Of a stretch of 64,000 nt of DNA, positions 25,201-35,999 are shown one piece after another (the first letter of the stretch is position 1; each line of letters begins with the position of its first letter). The notes beneath the pieces were generated by a model. It made no database searches and was not told the origin of the DNA. It worked only from the letters and a program-made list of their open reading frames with translations. A program made the translations under genes and the position numbers. The DNA comes from Chalara sp. BL73 (taxonomy: Eukaryota > Ascomycota > Leotiomycetes > Helotiales): positions 1-64,000 of the forward strand of contig CAKJVC010000080.1 of NCBI GenBank assembly GCA_918026815.1, written 5' to 3'.

Positions 25201-25359
25201 CAGATGATTCAAGGCATGTCTTGCAAGATGATCTGATCTTGTAAAAGCCTTATCGCAGCCTGCGTGTGTACATGGATATTTCTTAGATGCAACTGCCCTT
25301 GAAGCTGATGCGGAATTAGACGACAATTCGTTCTGAGCCTGAACTTCTATGGAAGTCAT
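22260..25359 (-). CDS. hxnR: C2H2 zinc-finger regulator of the nicotinate cluster (HxnR-like)
   Basis: Exons 25143-25359, 24625-25083, 23595-24576, 23434-23544, 23073-23386 and 22260-23020 give 947 residues. Two C2H2 fingers lie near residues 29-75: C-THAG-C..H-ALN-H and C-PR-C..H-IAR-H; the second is split by intron 1 and re-formed by splicing (NRPDLL-DRHIARH). A Ser/Asn/Gln-rich linker follows, then a fungal-specific regulator domain (PLLSLSALQNYSDLFFSRFN; LLLISVLLLGATYG) to the C-terminus. This is the domain order of A. nidulans HxnR, the pathway activator, and its position next to hxnT and hxnS supports the assignment. All five introns are 46-59 nt. It appears intact. Another C2H2/Fungal_trans regulator is possible but less likely here. 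Confidence 0.85.
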
Positions 25360-25955
25360 ATGGGGTGCCGTTGACTTGGATCTTGAGGCCCACTATAAAA
25401 TCCTAAGTCCACAAAATCATAAGGTTCGTGTAATTCAATACAAGTTGGTTTATTTACGCAGGTTGGGGATAATGTGAAGGCACGGGAGTGGGGTAGATGT
25501 CCGTTTTTGTTTGCCACAAGGGTGCACGTGACATAGCTTTTGACTAACCTGCACTAAGTCTGGCAATATGAAGTCTGAAGTATACGCTTATTGGCTTAAT
25601 ATAGTATAGAGAGTTCTCACATTAAAGTGGAAGATTTTGAAGTCACAATTGGTTCAATTCTCTTCACAGAATTACTTAAGTTAAAGTGTGCGTTTTCCTA
25701 AAAAAAAAAAAAATTGGACTGGAGGTTTTAAAATAGGAAAGTTTATAGATTGAGACTACCGAAATTTCGTTCTGGAACTTTTGGTATATTGGGACTTCCG
25801 ACTTATCGCCAATGACTATCACACTTCTCCGTACTTTGGAAAATGGTGTAGCCAAACATGTTTCTGAATAGATGGCCAATTTCTAAGAACGCCTCATTTC
25901 AAGTCTATATACGTCACGATATGATTTATTTTCTCTAAGAAGGTTGTTGTCAAGC
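25360..25955. other. hxnR promoter / hxnT 3' region
   Basis: About 600 bp between the hxnR start and the hxnT stop, both leftward. It contains a 13-base A run near 25700 and a TTATCG (HGATAR reversed) near 25803. No gene seen. Confidence 0.5.
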
Positions 25956-27278
25956 TTAAACTGTACCTTTGAGACTTGGAGCTTCATAAAACGGGTAATC
26001 AACATACCCCTTTCGCGGTGGGTCCGCACCGTAGAAACTGTTTCGATCATAAGAATTCAATGGCAAGCCATCAGCCAGCCTGGTTGGGAGATCTGGGTTG
26101 GCAATAAACCACCGACCCATGACAACAGCGTCCGCATCACCCGAATCAAGTTTAGGCGCTGCGTTGTCTCTGTTGAAGGATCCTGCAGCAAGGAACTTGA
26201 TGTCTGCCTTGCTCAAAATCTGTCTGAATGGTACTAGAGATTGCATCTTAGCCTCAGTCTTGGTCCCATTCGCAAGAGAGGCAATTTTGGCTTCCTCATC
26301 AAGAATCTCATCAAAGCGTGGCTCAACCATGTGCACGTATGAAAGGCGATTCTGTTTTGGTAATGCGGCGAGTTGTTCGCAGAGGTATGCCCAATGTTTA
26401 TTCGGGTTTGAATCTCTTGTATCCTGAAAATAGTTGTAAGGCGACAAGCGAATGCCGGTCTTTTCTGCACCAACGGCCGCAGTGACAGCTTTGACGACTT
26501 CCAATGGGAAACGACATCTATTCTCGATAGAGCCTCCGTACTTGTCAGTGCGAATGTTTGAATTATCGTGGAGGAATTGATCTAGCAGGTACCCATTTGC
26601 ACTACGCAAGTTAGCTCCACGTTTTATACAGTTAACAAAGCAAGTTCCTTACCCGTGAATTTCTACTCCGTCGAACCCGGCATCTAAAGCCCTCTTTCCA
26701 GCTGCTGCAAACTCTTGAACCAACTCTATAATTTCGTCCACTAACAATTCTTTTGGTGGTGTTGTGGCATAAACACTCCCATCTAAGGCGTTTCCTCTCA
26801 GAGGAATGCTGCTTGCGCTGACACATTGCTCTCCACCTAGCAGAGATGGTACAGTCGCACGTCCGACATGCCAGAGTTGACAGTAGATAAAACCTCCCTT
26901 CGCATGAACAGCGTCAGTTACACGCTTCCAACCGACACTCTGACCTGGCGTGAAGATTCCTGGCACCCCTGGATAGCCACAAGACTGAGGTTTTGTTAGT
27001 TCTGGTCCTTCTATCCCGCCTTCACAGAAACTCACCAGGCGGCTTATTGGGCAGGCTTCAGTTAGGATAAGCCCACCTTTTGTTGCTCTCTGTCCGTAGT
27101 ATTCGACAGCTAAGTCTCCTGGAGCCCAAACACCCTCAGATTCCTGAACTCCTCGCATACGCGTCAACGGGGCCATAACAATCCGGTGATGGAGATCTGT
27201 TGAGCCAATCTTGAGAGATTTGAAAAGAGTTGTATCGTCTAAAGGCTTAAAACCTGCTGGGGAAACTCTGGAGGGCAT
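25956..27278 (-). CDS. hxnT: Old-yellow-enzyme NAD(P)H:flavin oxidoreductase (HxnT-like)
   Basis: Exons 26653-27278 and 25956-26601 (intron 51 nt) give 423 residues. It is an FMN TIM-barrel of the OYE family: LFKSLKIGSTDLHHRIVMAPLTR at the N-terminus, GGLILTEACP, YCQLWHVGRA, and HG-ANGYLLDQFLHD containing the His/Asn substrate pair and restored by splicing. IRTDKYGGSIENR and a C-terminal FMN phosphate site VMGRWFIANPDL are also present. In the A. nidulans nicotinate route HxnT reduces a ring double bond of a hydroxylated pyridine intermediate. It is divergent from hxnS across 0.9 kb. The 5' leader is A-rich with three near-identical repeats. It appears intact. Confidence 0.88.
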
Positions 27279-27312
27279 TTTTTTTCTATTTTTTTTCTAT
27301 TTTTTTTCTTTT
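27279..27312 (-). repeat. A-rich leader repeat before hxnT ATG
   Basis: On the coding strand an A(8)TAG-like unit is repeated about three times, ending right at the start codon. Probably a poly-A leader that also keeps the start region unstructured. Confidence 0.6.
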
Positions 27313-27520
27313 AACTTTTGTACTTGAGGCGATGGTCTGGCAAGAAACACGCTCGAATGAACCAGGTTTGTATGATATGCTATTCCACTTCTCTATTGAA
27401 ATGCATTCGTGAATGAATGGGCAGGTTGAAGTGATGACCTGAAACTCGGCATTCGTAAAAAAAAAAGCTGTGTATGCATGGCAGGAGAAATCGCAACCCC
27501 ACTTCCTTTGGTGGGCGGCC

Positions 27521-27535
27521 GGGGGGGGGGGGGGG
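27521..27535. repeat. Poly-G tract, 15 G
   Basis: Uninterrupted run of 15 G in the hxnT-hxnS promoter region. It is long enough for intramolecular G-quadruplex formation and prone to length change. The exact count may be unreliable in the assembly. Confidence 0.85.
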
Positions 27536-28173
27536 AATGGGAAGTCTATTATGAGACTAATCCTAAGAACCTAAGAGTTGGTACCTCTCCACGTTTCTGT
27601 TACTGTCTTCTTGGCCATTAGGACCCAAAGACAACCATGTGTTGTCACGAACTATCACTTCTGGGTGCCAAGGGTGGAGGATCTGCAATAGTTCTGCAAG
27701 CCAAGTCGCTTATTTATTCCAGGGCGAGCTGAGCGAGGGGGTGTATGTATCCACCCAAGTGTCCTTATCATGATGGGCTGAAGCTCAGCACAGTAGCGCG
27801 TCTTCCCCCTCCCTCTCCTTCCCATCCTTGCAGCGTCCGCCTAGGTGAGAAAATCAATCTTTGTTATTTGTCATTGCATGCTGTATGCAATGACAGCCTT
27901 GTCTAGCCGTGCCCCGTCATACTTATTGTGGCGACGGTGAAATCCCATTACTAGCAATGTATGCATCTGGAGCGCTCGTTAGAGCTTTGCAAACAGACAT
28001 TGCTTCGCACCTTGATTATTATGTACACGATAAACTCTGGCCAGCCAAGTATTTCAAACAAATTTAATGTGACGTAGCTTCGAATATCAGAGCATACTGT
28101 GCTTGATCCCCAGCTATTTACAAAGCATCCGTGGCAGTGGGCATCCGATTAATCCGTGGACACTTTGTCAATC

Positions 28174-31100
28174 ATGCCCTTGCCTTTTGTACCTCGAGCG
28201 CCAGTGCCACTGGTATTTCACAAGCTTCAAGGCATTATCGAATCAGAATTTACAGAGTCTACGCTGCATTTTTATATGAATGGCACAAAGATAGAACTGC
28301 CAAATCCAAATCCTGATTGGACATTACTTGACTTTATTAGGTCTCAGCATGGAACGAAGGGAACTAAATTGGGTTGTGGCGAAGGAGGTTGTGGTGCCTG
28401 CACAGTTGTACTGCAGTCGATAGACTCGCGGAAAAACGGTAGAATCAAACACATAGCAGTCAATGCTTGCCTATTTCCTTTAATTGGCGGTAAGGGAACC
28501 CACGCTTGCGGCAAGGTAACGGAGCTGACGCCTTTTAGTCGTTGGGAAGCATTTGATCACGATTGAAGGCCTAGGAAATGTCGATAATCCACATCCTCTC
28601 CAAGAACGCATGGCAAAGCTCCATGGCTCTCAGTAAGTTGAGAAAATTTAATCATGTCCTGTTCATAAGAAAATGTAGAAGAGCGCAAGTGCCGGTTCTT
28701 TATTCCATGATCTCAATTTTTTTTTGCTGGTAGCTGGGAGAGCCATTTCTCTACACTACACTGAACATGAACTAGAACACATATACAAGAATATATACTT
28801 ATCAAATTTTGCTGTATCACTATTGGCGTTTTATATATGAGGTCGAGCTTCTACTGCTCCCTTTTATGAGGCATCAAAACAATGCATAGGTCCGGCTTTG
28901 GATCTGACTGACATATTTTACCAGATGTGGCTTTTGCACGCCAGGGATAGTTATGTCACTTTATGCGCTCATTAGAAACGCGTATGATCCAATAGCGAAC
29001 GCCTTCATTCTTTCTGAGAGCGACATAGAACTAGAGGGTCACCTTGACGGGAATTTATGTCGCTGTACGGGGTACAAACCTATTCTTGCAGCCGCTAAGA
29101 CTTTTATCCTGGAGGATATTAAAGCCAAAATAGTGGAAACACCAATGAGCGAGACTGCTGATACAGCTGTCGCAGAAAATGTCGATGATATGCCGTATCA
29201 ATCAGATTTCGATCCAAAAGTTGTGTTGAAGACAGCTGTTTCTTGTGGTAGACCTGGCGGTTGCTGCAGAGATGCACCTAAGAATGAAACTACAACTCAA
29301 AGTTGTTCTCCAGAAGAGTCATCTGGGGATGATGCTTCTGACTCGGCTGCCTCGGAAGAGTCTTCAGAAACAAGTCGCAGCATAGGTGTGGAGATCGATG
29401 TGAATGGGGCAGATTATGGGAATCCTATCAAGTCAAGGGTCAAGGATCCGCCACTACGTAAAGGTGAAGGCAGGAAAACTCAAACATCTCTAGAGGTGCC
29501 TCCTCCAGCAAGCGAACAAGGCTCGCTGCAATTCAATTTCATCCCATATCAACCTAATACTGAATTAATTTTTCCACCAGCCTTGCGCAATTTTAAGAAG
29601 AAAGCTATCTGTTATGGCAACGACAGGAAAATATGGCTATGTCCAACCACGTTACAGCAAGTGCTACAGATTAAAAAACTTGATCCGACAGCAAAACTGG
29701 TGGGTGGGGCAAGTGAGATTCAAGTGGAAGTTCGGTTTAAAGATTCGCACTTCGCCGTTTCTGTTTTTGTTGCAGAGATTGAAGAATTGGCTGAAATGAA
29801 TCTTCCAGACTCTGAAGAAAAGTGTGTTTCCATGACGGAGCTAATCGTTGGGGCTAACACACCACTTACTGATTTAGAGTATGCTTGCAAGGACATATAT
29901 AAGAAGCTTGGGCGTAGAGGGCTTGTTTTAGAAGCTTGTCGAAAGCAGCTTAGATACTTCGCTGGAAGACAAATACGAAACACTGCATCTCTGGCTGGCA
30001 ACTTAGCAACTGCAAGTCCAATATCCGATATGAACCCTGTCTTGCTCGCTGCGGGCGCAACTGTGTTGGCCCACAGTGCGATTACAGGCGAAATACTTTT
30101 ACCCATGGATTCATTCTTTTTGTCATACCGGAAGACTAGTCTTCCCGAAGATTCTGTTATCACAAGCATTCGAATTCCTATTCCGCCAGCCGAGAGTCAA
30201 GTGGTTATCAAAGCCTATAAGCAGGCAAAGAGAAAGGATGATGATATTGCGATTGTTACAGCCGCTTTCCGGGTTGAGTTGGATGATGCAGGAAATGTGA
30301 AGGATGTCTCTCTTGCTTATGGTGGAATGGCACCTTTCACAACTCAGGCTAGGATTGCAAGAAAGTCTCTATTAGGACTCAAATGGCACGACCCGGGAAC
30401 GTTGCAGGAAGGATTAGAGTCACTCAGCCAAGACTTTGATTTTAATTTTGGAGTACCCGGAGGTATGGCAACCTACCGGAGAACTTTGGCCTTATCTTTC
30501 TTCTTTAGATTTTGGCATGAGGTAGTGCTAGAGTTAGGGCTTGGAGATGTTGACAAAGATCTCGTGAGTGAAATTCACCGAGGGATATCGTTTGGCGCAA
30601 GGGACAACCACAATCCACATGAACAGAGAGTAGTCGGTAAGCAAGTGCCACACTTGAGCGCACTGAAGCAAAACACGGGACAAGCTGAGTATCTCGATGA
30701 TATGCCTAAGCAGCATAGAGAATTGTTTGGAGCACTTGTTCTCTCTACGAAAGCACACGCAAGACTACTTGAGGTGGATTGGAAGCCCGCCATAGGCCCT
30801 GGTTTGGCTATTGGTTATATCGATAAGAACGATCTTACTATCGATCAAAATATGTGGGGCTCAGTACGGAAAGATGAACTATTTATGGCGGATGGCGAGG
30901 TCCTCTCGCATGGCCAAACTATTGGAATGGTATACGCTGAGACGGCTCTTGAGGCACAAGCTGCTGCAAGAGCTGTGAGGGTCATATACGAGGACCGGCC
31001 AGTGATTCTCACAATTGATGAAGCTATTGAAGCTAAGAACTTCTATACACATGGAAGACAGCTTAGAAAAGGTGCTGCTATCCAAGGCTCAATGGAAGAG

Positions 31101-33184
31101 GCCTTCTCTCGGTGTGACAGAGTGTTCGAAGGTACAACTAGAATTGGAGGTCAAGAACACTTTTACCTCGAAACCAATGCTGCACTTGCGATTCCACACA
31201 TGGAGGATGGGAACATGGAAATTTGGTCATCAACCCAGAACACGTAAGTCATCTCGCAGCTATACGCGTCAAAATAGCTTACCTTTGAGAAGAATGGAGA
31301 CACAGGAGTTTGTGAGTCAGGTTACAGGAGTGCCCAGCAACCGGATCAATGCACGAGTCAAGCGAATGGGAGGCGCTTTCGGCGGAAAGGAGTCTAGAAG
31401 TGTTCCCATCGCATGCTTATGCGCTATTGCTGCAAAGAAAGAAAAGCGACCTGTTCGTTGTATGTTGAATCGTGATGAGGATATGATGACATCTGGTCAA
31501 AGACACCCCATCCAGGCACGATGGAGAGTTGGTGTAATGAAAGATGGAAAATTAATGGCCCTCGATGCTGATATCTACAATAATGCTGGTTACAGTTACG
31601 ATATGAGTGCGGCGGTCATGGATCGATGCTGCACACATGTTGACAATTGCTAGTAAGTCAATTCCGCCTTCAGCTTCAGACCCTTCATCTATAAGTGGCA
31701 GAGAAATACTCATGATAGTGACTGCAGCGAAATTCCGAATGTCCACATCCGGGGACATCTCTGTAGAACAAACACTCACAGCAACACAGCCTTCAGAGGA
31801 TTTGGTGGGCCTCAAGCGATGTTCATCGCCGAAAGCTATATGAGCGCTGTGGCAGAAGGTCTCGATATACCCATTCATGAGCTGCGCATGAAAAATCTGT
31901 ACAAGCAAGGGGAGCTCACACCTTTCCTCCAACAAATAGACGTCGACTGGCATATTCCTCAACTAATGAAAGACGTCCACGAAGAGTGCAGATACGAGGA
32001 ACGGAAATCCAGAAATGCTGAGTTCAATAAGAAAAACAAATGGAAGAAGCGTGGAATCTCTTTGGTGCCGGTCAAGTTTGGATTGAGTTTTGCAACTGCT
32101 CTACACCTCAATCAAGCAACTGCTAGTGTAAAGATATTCGCTGATGGTAGTATTCTGCTCCATCATGGAGGTACCGAGATGGGTCAAGGCAAGCAAAGAA
32201 ACCCTTTTTGTACCTCGAATTTCTAACATAAATTAGGTCTCTACACCAAAATGTGCCAAGTGGCAGCCCAGGAATTGAAAGTCCCTATTGATGCAATCTT
32301 CACCCAGGATACTGCTTCTTATCATAGTGCAAACGCGTCGCCGACTGCGGCTTCTTCGGGAAGCGATCTTAATGGCATGGCCGTGAAGCATGCATGCGAT
32401 CAGTTGAATGAAAGACTGGCTCCGTATTGGCTAAAGTTTGGACCTGATGCCACGATGAAGACTATTGCTCACGCAGCATACGTAGATCGTGTAAATCTTG
32501 CGGCGGAAGGGTTCTGGAAGATGCCTCGTATTGGATACACTTGGGGTAATTATGATATGAATACTGTAAAGCCCATGTACTATTATTTTACCCAGGTATG
32601 TGGCACGATGTCGATCTAAGCTGATTTGAATACTGATAAACTCTTAGGGCGTCGGTTGCAGCGAAGTTGAGCTGGATCTTTTGACTGGCGATCACACAGT
32701 ACTCAGAACTGATATCAAAATGGATGTTGGCAGATCGATCAACCCGGCTATTGATTATGGGCAAATAGAGGGTGCTTTTGTCCAAGGACAGGGGTTGTTT
32801 ACGATGGAGGAATCCTTGTGGACACGATCTGGACAATTGTTTACTCGAGGGCCTGGAACTTACAAAATCCCTGGTTTCTCTGACATTCCTCAAGAGTTTA
32901 ATGTCTCGTTTCTACAAGACGTTCCCGACGGATGGAAGAGTTTGCGGTCTATTCAGAGTAGTAAAGGAACAGGCGAGCCACCACTATTCCTAGGATCCAC
33001 TGTCCTGTTTGCACTGAGGGACGCGCTTGTGGCCGCAAGGAAAATGAATGGAGTTGAAGAGTATCTGACTTTGGATAGCCCTGCTACAGCCGAGAAGCTG
33101 AGATTGGCTGTTGGAGACGACATATTGAAAATGAGCATTGTAGAGAAAAACGGAGAGGAAAACTTCTTTGTCGCTGTGGCTTAG
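28174..33184 (+). CDS. hxnS: Nicotinate hydroxylase, xanthine-dehydrogenase paralogue (HxnS-like)
   Basis: Seven exons (28174-28489, 28539-28632, 28925-31243, 31293-31652, 31728-32188, 32237-32595, 32648-33184) give 1481 residues. Domains in order: 2Fe-2S plant-type (GCGEGGCGACTVV), alpha-helical 2Fe-2S (CGFCTPG..LCRCTGY, first half restored by splicing), a long Ser/Glu-rich linker with CGRPGGCC, the FAD domain (KLVGGASEIQ; GNLATASPISD), then MoCo domains (MGGAFGGKE, DRCCTHVDNCY, TAFRGFGGP, GGTEMGQG, SSKGTGEPPLFLG). The catalytic Glu of KGTGEPP is present. It hydroxylates nicotinate to 6-hydroxynicotinate in hxn pathways; hypoxanthine-using HxA is the alternative, and context favours HxnS. 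Start is ATG 28174. Intron 5 (32189-32236) is GC-AG; intron 2 is 292 nt. Terminal MoCo sulfur is required, so a working hxB must exist elsewhere. Confidence 0.88.
28633..28924 (+). other. Long intron 2 of hxnS (292 nt)
   Basis: Donor GTAAGT, branch CTGAC near 28908, acceptor ACCAG. It splits the CGFC iron-sulfur motif from its upstream Gln. It is four to six times longer than other introns here and AT-rich inside, which suggests an old insertion. Confidence 0.8.
32189..32236 (+). other. GC-AG intron in hxnS
   Basis: Donor is CAAG|GCAAGC, acceptor ATTAG. Only this cut joins GGTEMGQ to GLYTKMCQVAAQ in frame; no GT donor nearby does. A minor but real splice class. Confidence 0.8.
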
Positions 33185-33583
33185 ATTCATAATCCCAATT
33201 GAAAATAATAACAGGAAAGATGAAACGTCACGTAGGGTGTGTGATACAGTACCCATTCTGCTAAGGTGGGTACTTAACCTGATTTCGTTAGATTAAGTAT
33301 GAACGGATGGGATTCCCGAGTTGGGATAAAAAATCAAGCACACGAAGCAGTGGCTCGCTTCTGTGGATAGAACATATATCAACAGCTTTAGAAATATATA
33401 CCTATGTGTATATGCATTGTATTAGCAGCTTGGAAGAGTCAAAACCCTTTGTTGATTTAGTTAATCAGTAAATCGCTAAGCTGGAGATATATTTTGAGGT
33501 AGCATGTTTGGCTACACCAAATGAATTATTTAATGGGATATAGTATTTGATTTTTATACAGTTATCTAGGATAATCCTCGCGA
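33185..33583. other. Convergent 3' region of hxnS and hxnX
   Basis: About 400 bp, AT-rich, holding both 3' untranslated ends. No gene seen. Confidence 0.5.
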
Positions 33584-35069
33584 TCACAATCTCGATTGGA
33601 ACTTTTCTTTTTCTTTCGGCCAACACTTATCAACCTCGTCCTCACAGCACCAACCCAAAAGTCCATCAGCAAATTTGCCATCCTTCCAGGCTAATGCATC
33701 TCCATCCTCTCCTGCTTGCATAATTCTGTCTCTCTCTTGCTGCTCTGGCCCATCATGCAGGTGATATAGATACTGCTGACGATTGCCACGTTCTACCACC
33801 ATTTCAGTTCGAGGGGCTCTGATCTTTTGGTAGACATCCAACAGTTCGCTCTTGCTTTGTGTAGTTCTCCGGGAGAAAACCTCGCCAAGTACTGCGGCGT
33901 CCTCCAAAGACATTCCTGCGCCGCTGGCCAGATAGGGGAGAGTTGCGTGCACAGCGTCGCCGAGCATTGTGAATGCTCCAGATGGGTGAGACCAGTTTCT
34001 CATTCCAGGGCGAATGCACAAGCGCCACTTATAGACGGACTCACAGAGTGCAAGTAATTTTGGAATTCTGATTTAGGCTTAGTGCTTTTGCGTCATGTGT
34101 TGGGCTATTAAGCTAATTTATTTACTTACCTGGGATCCCAGTCCTTATATAACGCCTGCATCTCTTCTACGTTACCCTCTATTGTGTTTGCCCCAGCTGG
34201 CATGTCATCCGGCACCAAGAGAACCATGTTGAATAATTCACCACCTTTCAACACATAATTAACTGCTCATGTCAGCTTTTGATCACTGAACAATACGTGA
34301 ACCTCACCAGCATGAGCATCCGGGCCTAACCAATAATTGACTTGAGGATTCGTTACCAGAGGCGCTAGTTCGGGGTCTTTCAACATATCTTTTGTTGATA
34401 AAAGCAAACGGTAAGCAAGATCTCCGGTGAGAGTAGGAGGGTCTGCCCGACCCAGCATAATTTCTCGCAGCCGTGAGTTGATCCCGTCGGCTCCAACAAC
34501 TAAATCCGCAACATAAGAATCCCCATTTTGAAGTATCACAGCTGCCTGTTCCCAATCTTTGGATACTTGGACGTCTACTACTCGGGCATTAACTTTGATT
34601 CTCGCGCCGAGCTCTACGGCTCTTTTCAACAAACAGTTATGAAGATTGGCTCGGTGGAAATCCCAATAAAATGTCCCCGGATATTTCGCTGCAGAAGCTG
34701 CAAAGTCCATTGATGAAATAGTGTTGCATTTCCAACCCAGCATATTCACCTGTTTCGGCTTTGTTGAGTATTTATCTAACATCTCACGCATTCCCCAGCT
34801 CTGCAACACCCGGCTACTATTGGGCAAAATCTGGATTCCTGCTCCTACTTCAGCAATCTCAGATGCTGCCTCAAATACCTCGACGTTGTGACCAGCTAAT
34901 AAAAGCGCAATTGCCGCGCCGAGTCCCCCCAGACCTGCGCCTACGACAATGATCTACAATTCAGCAATGAGCACCAGGACTCAAGAAGTTGGGCAAGTGC
35001 ATGATTGCTAACCTTCATTTTGTCTACACGATCTCGATGAATTTTCTGCTTTGCCTTGATGGGAGTCAT
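33584..35069 (-). CDS. hxnX: FAD monooxygenase, salicylate-hydroxylase type (HxnX-like)
   Basis: Exons 35013-35069, 34308-34953, 34140-34262 with the donor at 34129 (exon 3 is 34130-34262), and 33584-34067 give 439 residues. It is a class A aromatic hydroxylase: IIVVGAGLGGLGAAIALLLA binds FAD right after the 19-residue first exon, followed by ADLVVGADGINSRLRE (DG motif) and TMLGDAVHATLPYLASGAGMS (GD motif). In A. nidulans HxnX converts 6-hydroxynicotinate to 2,5-dihydroxypyridine, an oxidative decarboxylation like bacterial NicC. No targeting signal is obvious at the N-terminus (MTPIKAKQKIHRDRV). Introns are 45, 59 and 62 nt. It appears intact and is convergent with hxnS and divergent from hxnY. 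Confidence 0.85.
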
Positions 35070-35999
35070 GGCTGCCTCTACTGGCTAGAAGGGATGCAAA
35101 ACTAAGACTCGTGGAGGATAGGGGTTCTCTGAAGGAACTGTGAATTTGGGGAGCGGCTTTGGACCAATTCTTCAGCAGTGAAATATCGTAACGACGTAAG
35201 CGGGGTCGCGGATAAAGGGACGAATGTACCGAATCCCTGGCTTTGTAATGACACCAGCTAAACACTGCCCAACGTCGTTCAGCATATTGTTATCTATCAA
35301 AGAAATCCACGAGGCATTCTTGGCCTCTGTACCGCCAATGATCCGGAGCCCGATCGCTCATGCAAGGGCTGACAAGCTGGAAGGCTAGACCGGGACTGAA
35401 GCCATCTTCCCCGCTTTGGTGGAGCCCGGCTTGTAATGTACTAGAAAAGTGGAGGGCACGTTTATCAATACACCCTTACAGCATGTGGAGTCGCCTCAGG
35501 TCATGTATGATGAGTTGATGCGCTACAAGATATCAGTATCCGTGTCCTGTAATCAGCTAGTTGTTAGTCAAGAGTGGTCGTCGATCTTGATAAGAAGCCT
35601 TTCATTCCTATACCCTGCAAGTATATTTCCTCCATTCTCAGTCTTGGCGTTTAGAGGCCCACCCCACCCCGCCCCTCCCCCATCCTTGGCAGACACCCCT
35701 GGTCTTGACTGCCGGATCCGTTCGGCTCTTGACATTTTGTTCCTTGTACATGCATGTCACCAGGACCGGTGGCAGAGAAAGCTTCGAAGGTGGTGACGTG
35801 AGTGGTGGTGCTATTCTGGTGCTGGTGGTGTTGAAGATATCACAATTACTCCTTCCTGTTTGAGTGCGAGAATGCATTGGCTTCTTCTCATCTAGAGATC
35901 CTACTATCTCTTTCTTATGCTTGCTTTCCTCTCGTGGCTGTAGCAAAACTGAGATTGACCCCTTACATTATTAAATCCAATACTCGGGTTAAACTCAGC
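35070..35999. promoter_or_regulatory. Divergent hxnX-hxnY promoter region
   Basis: 930 bp between two opposite starts. HGATAR matches are AGATAA on the reverse strand at 35290-35295 and TGATAAG at 35588-35594. Open frames inside are chance-like. Confidence 0.4.

Larger units (their letters stand above)
27279..28173. promoter_or_regulatory. Divergent hxnT-hxnS promoter region
   Basis: It drives two cluster genes in opposite directions. It contains TGATAAG (reverse strand, 27764-27770) and CGATAA (28028-28033), both fitting the AreA HGATAR consensus. A 15-base G run lies at 27521-27535, and T-rich repeats directly precede the hxnT ATG. An HxnR site cannot be named from sequence alone. Confidence 0.4.

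Noticed and set aside
28156..28173. Six extra N-terminal codons for hxnS
   Set aside because: They depend on a GTG start; the first ATG in frame is at 28174.
28174..33184. Calling this gene the housekeeping xanthine dehydrogenase HxA
   Set aside because: Sequence alone does not exclude it, but nine hxn-family neighbours make HxnS far more likely.
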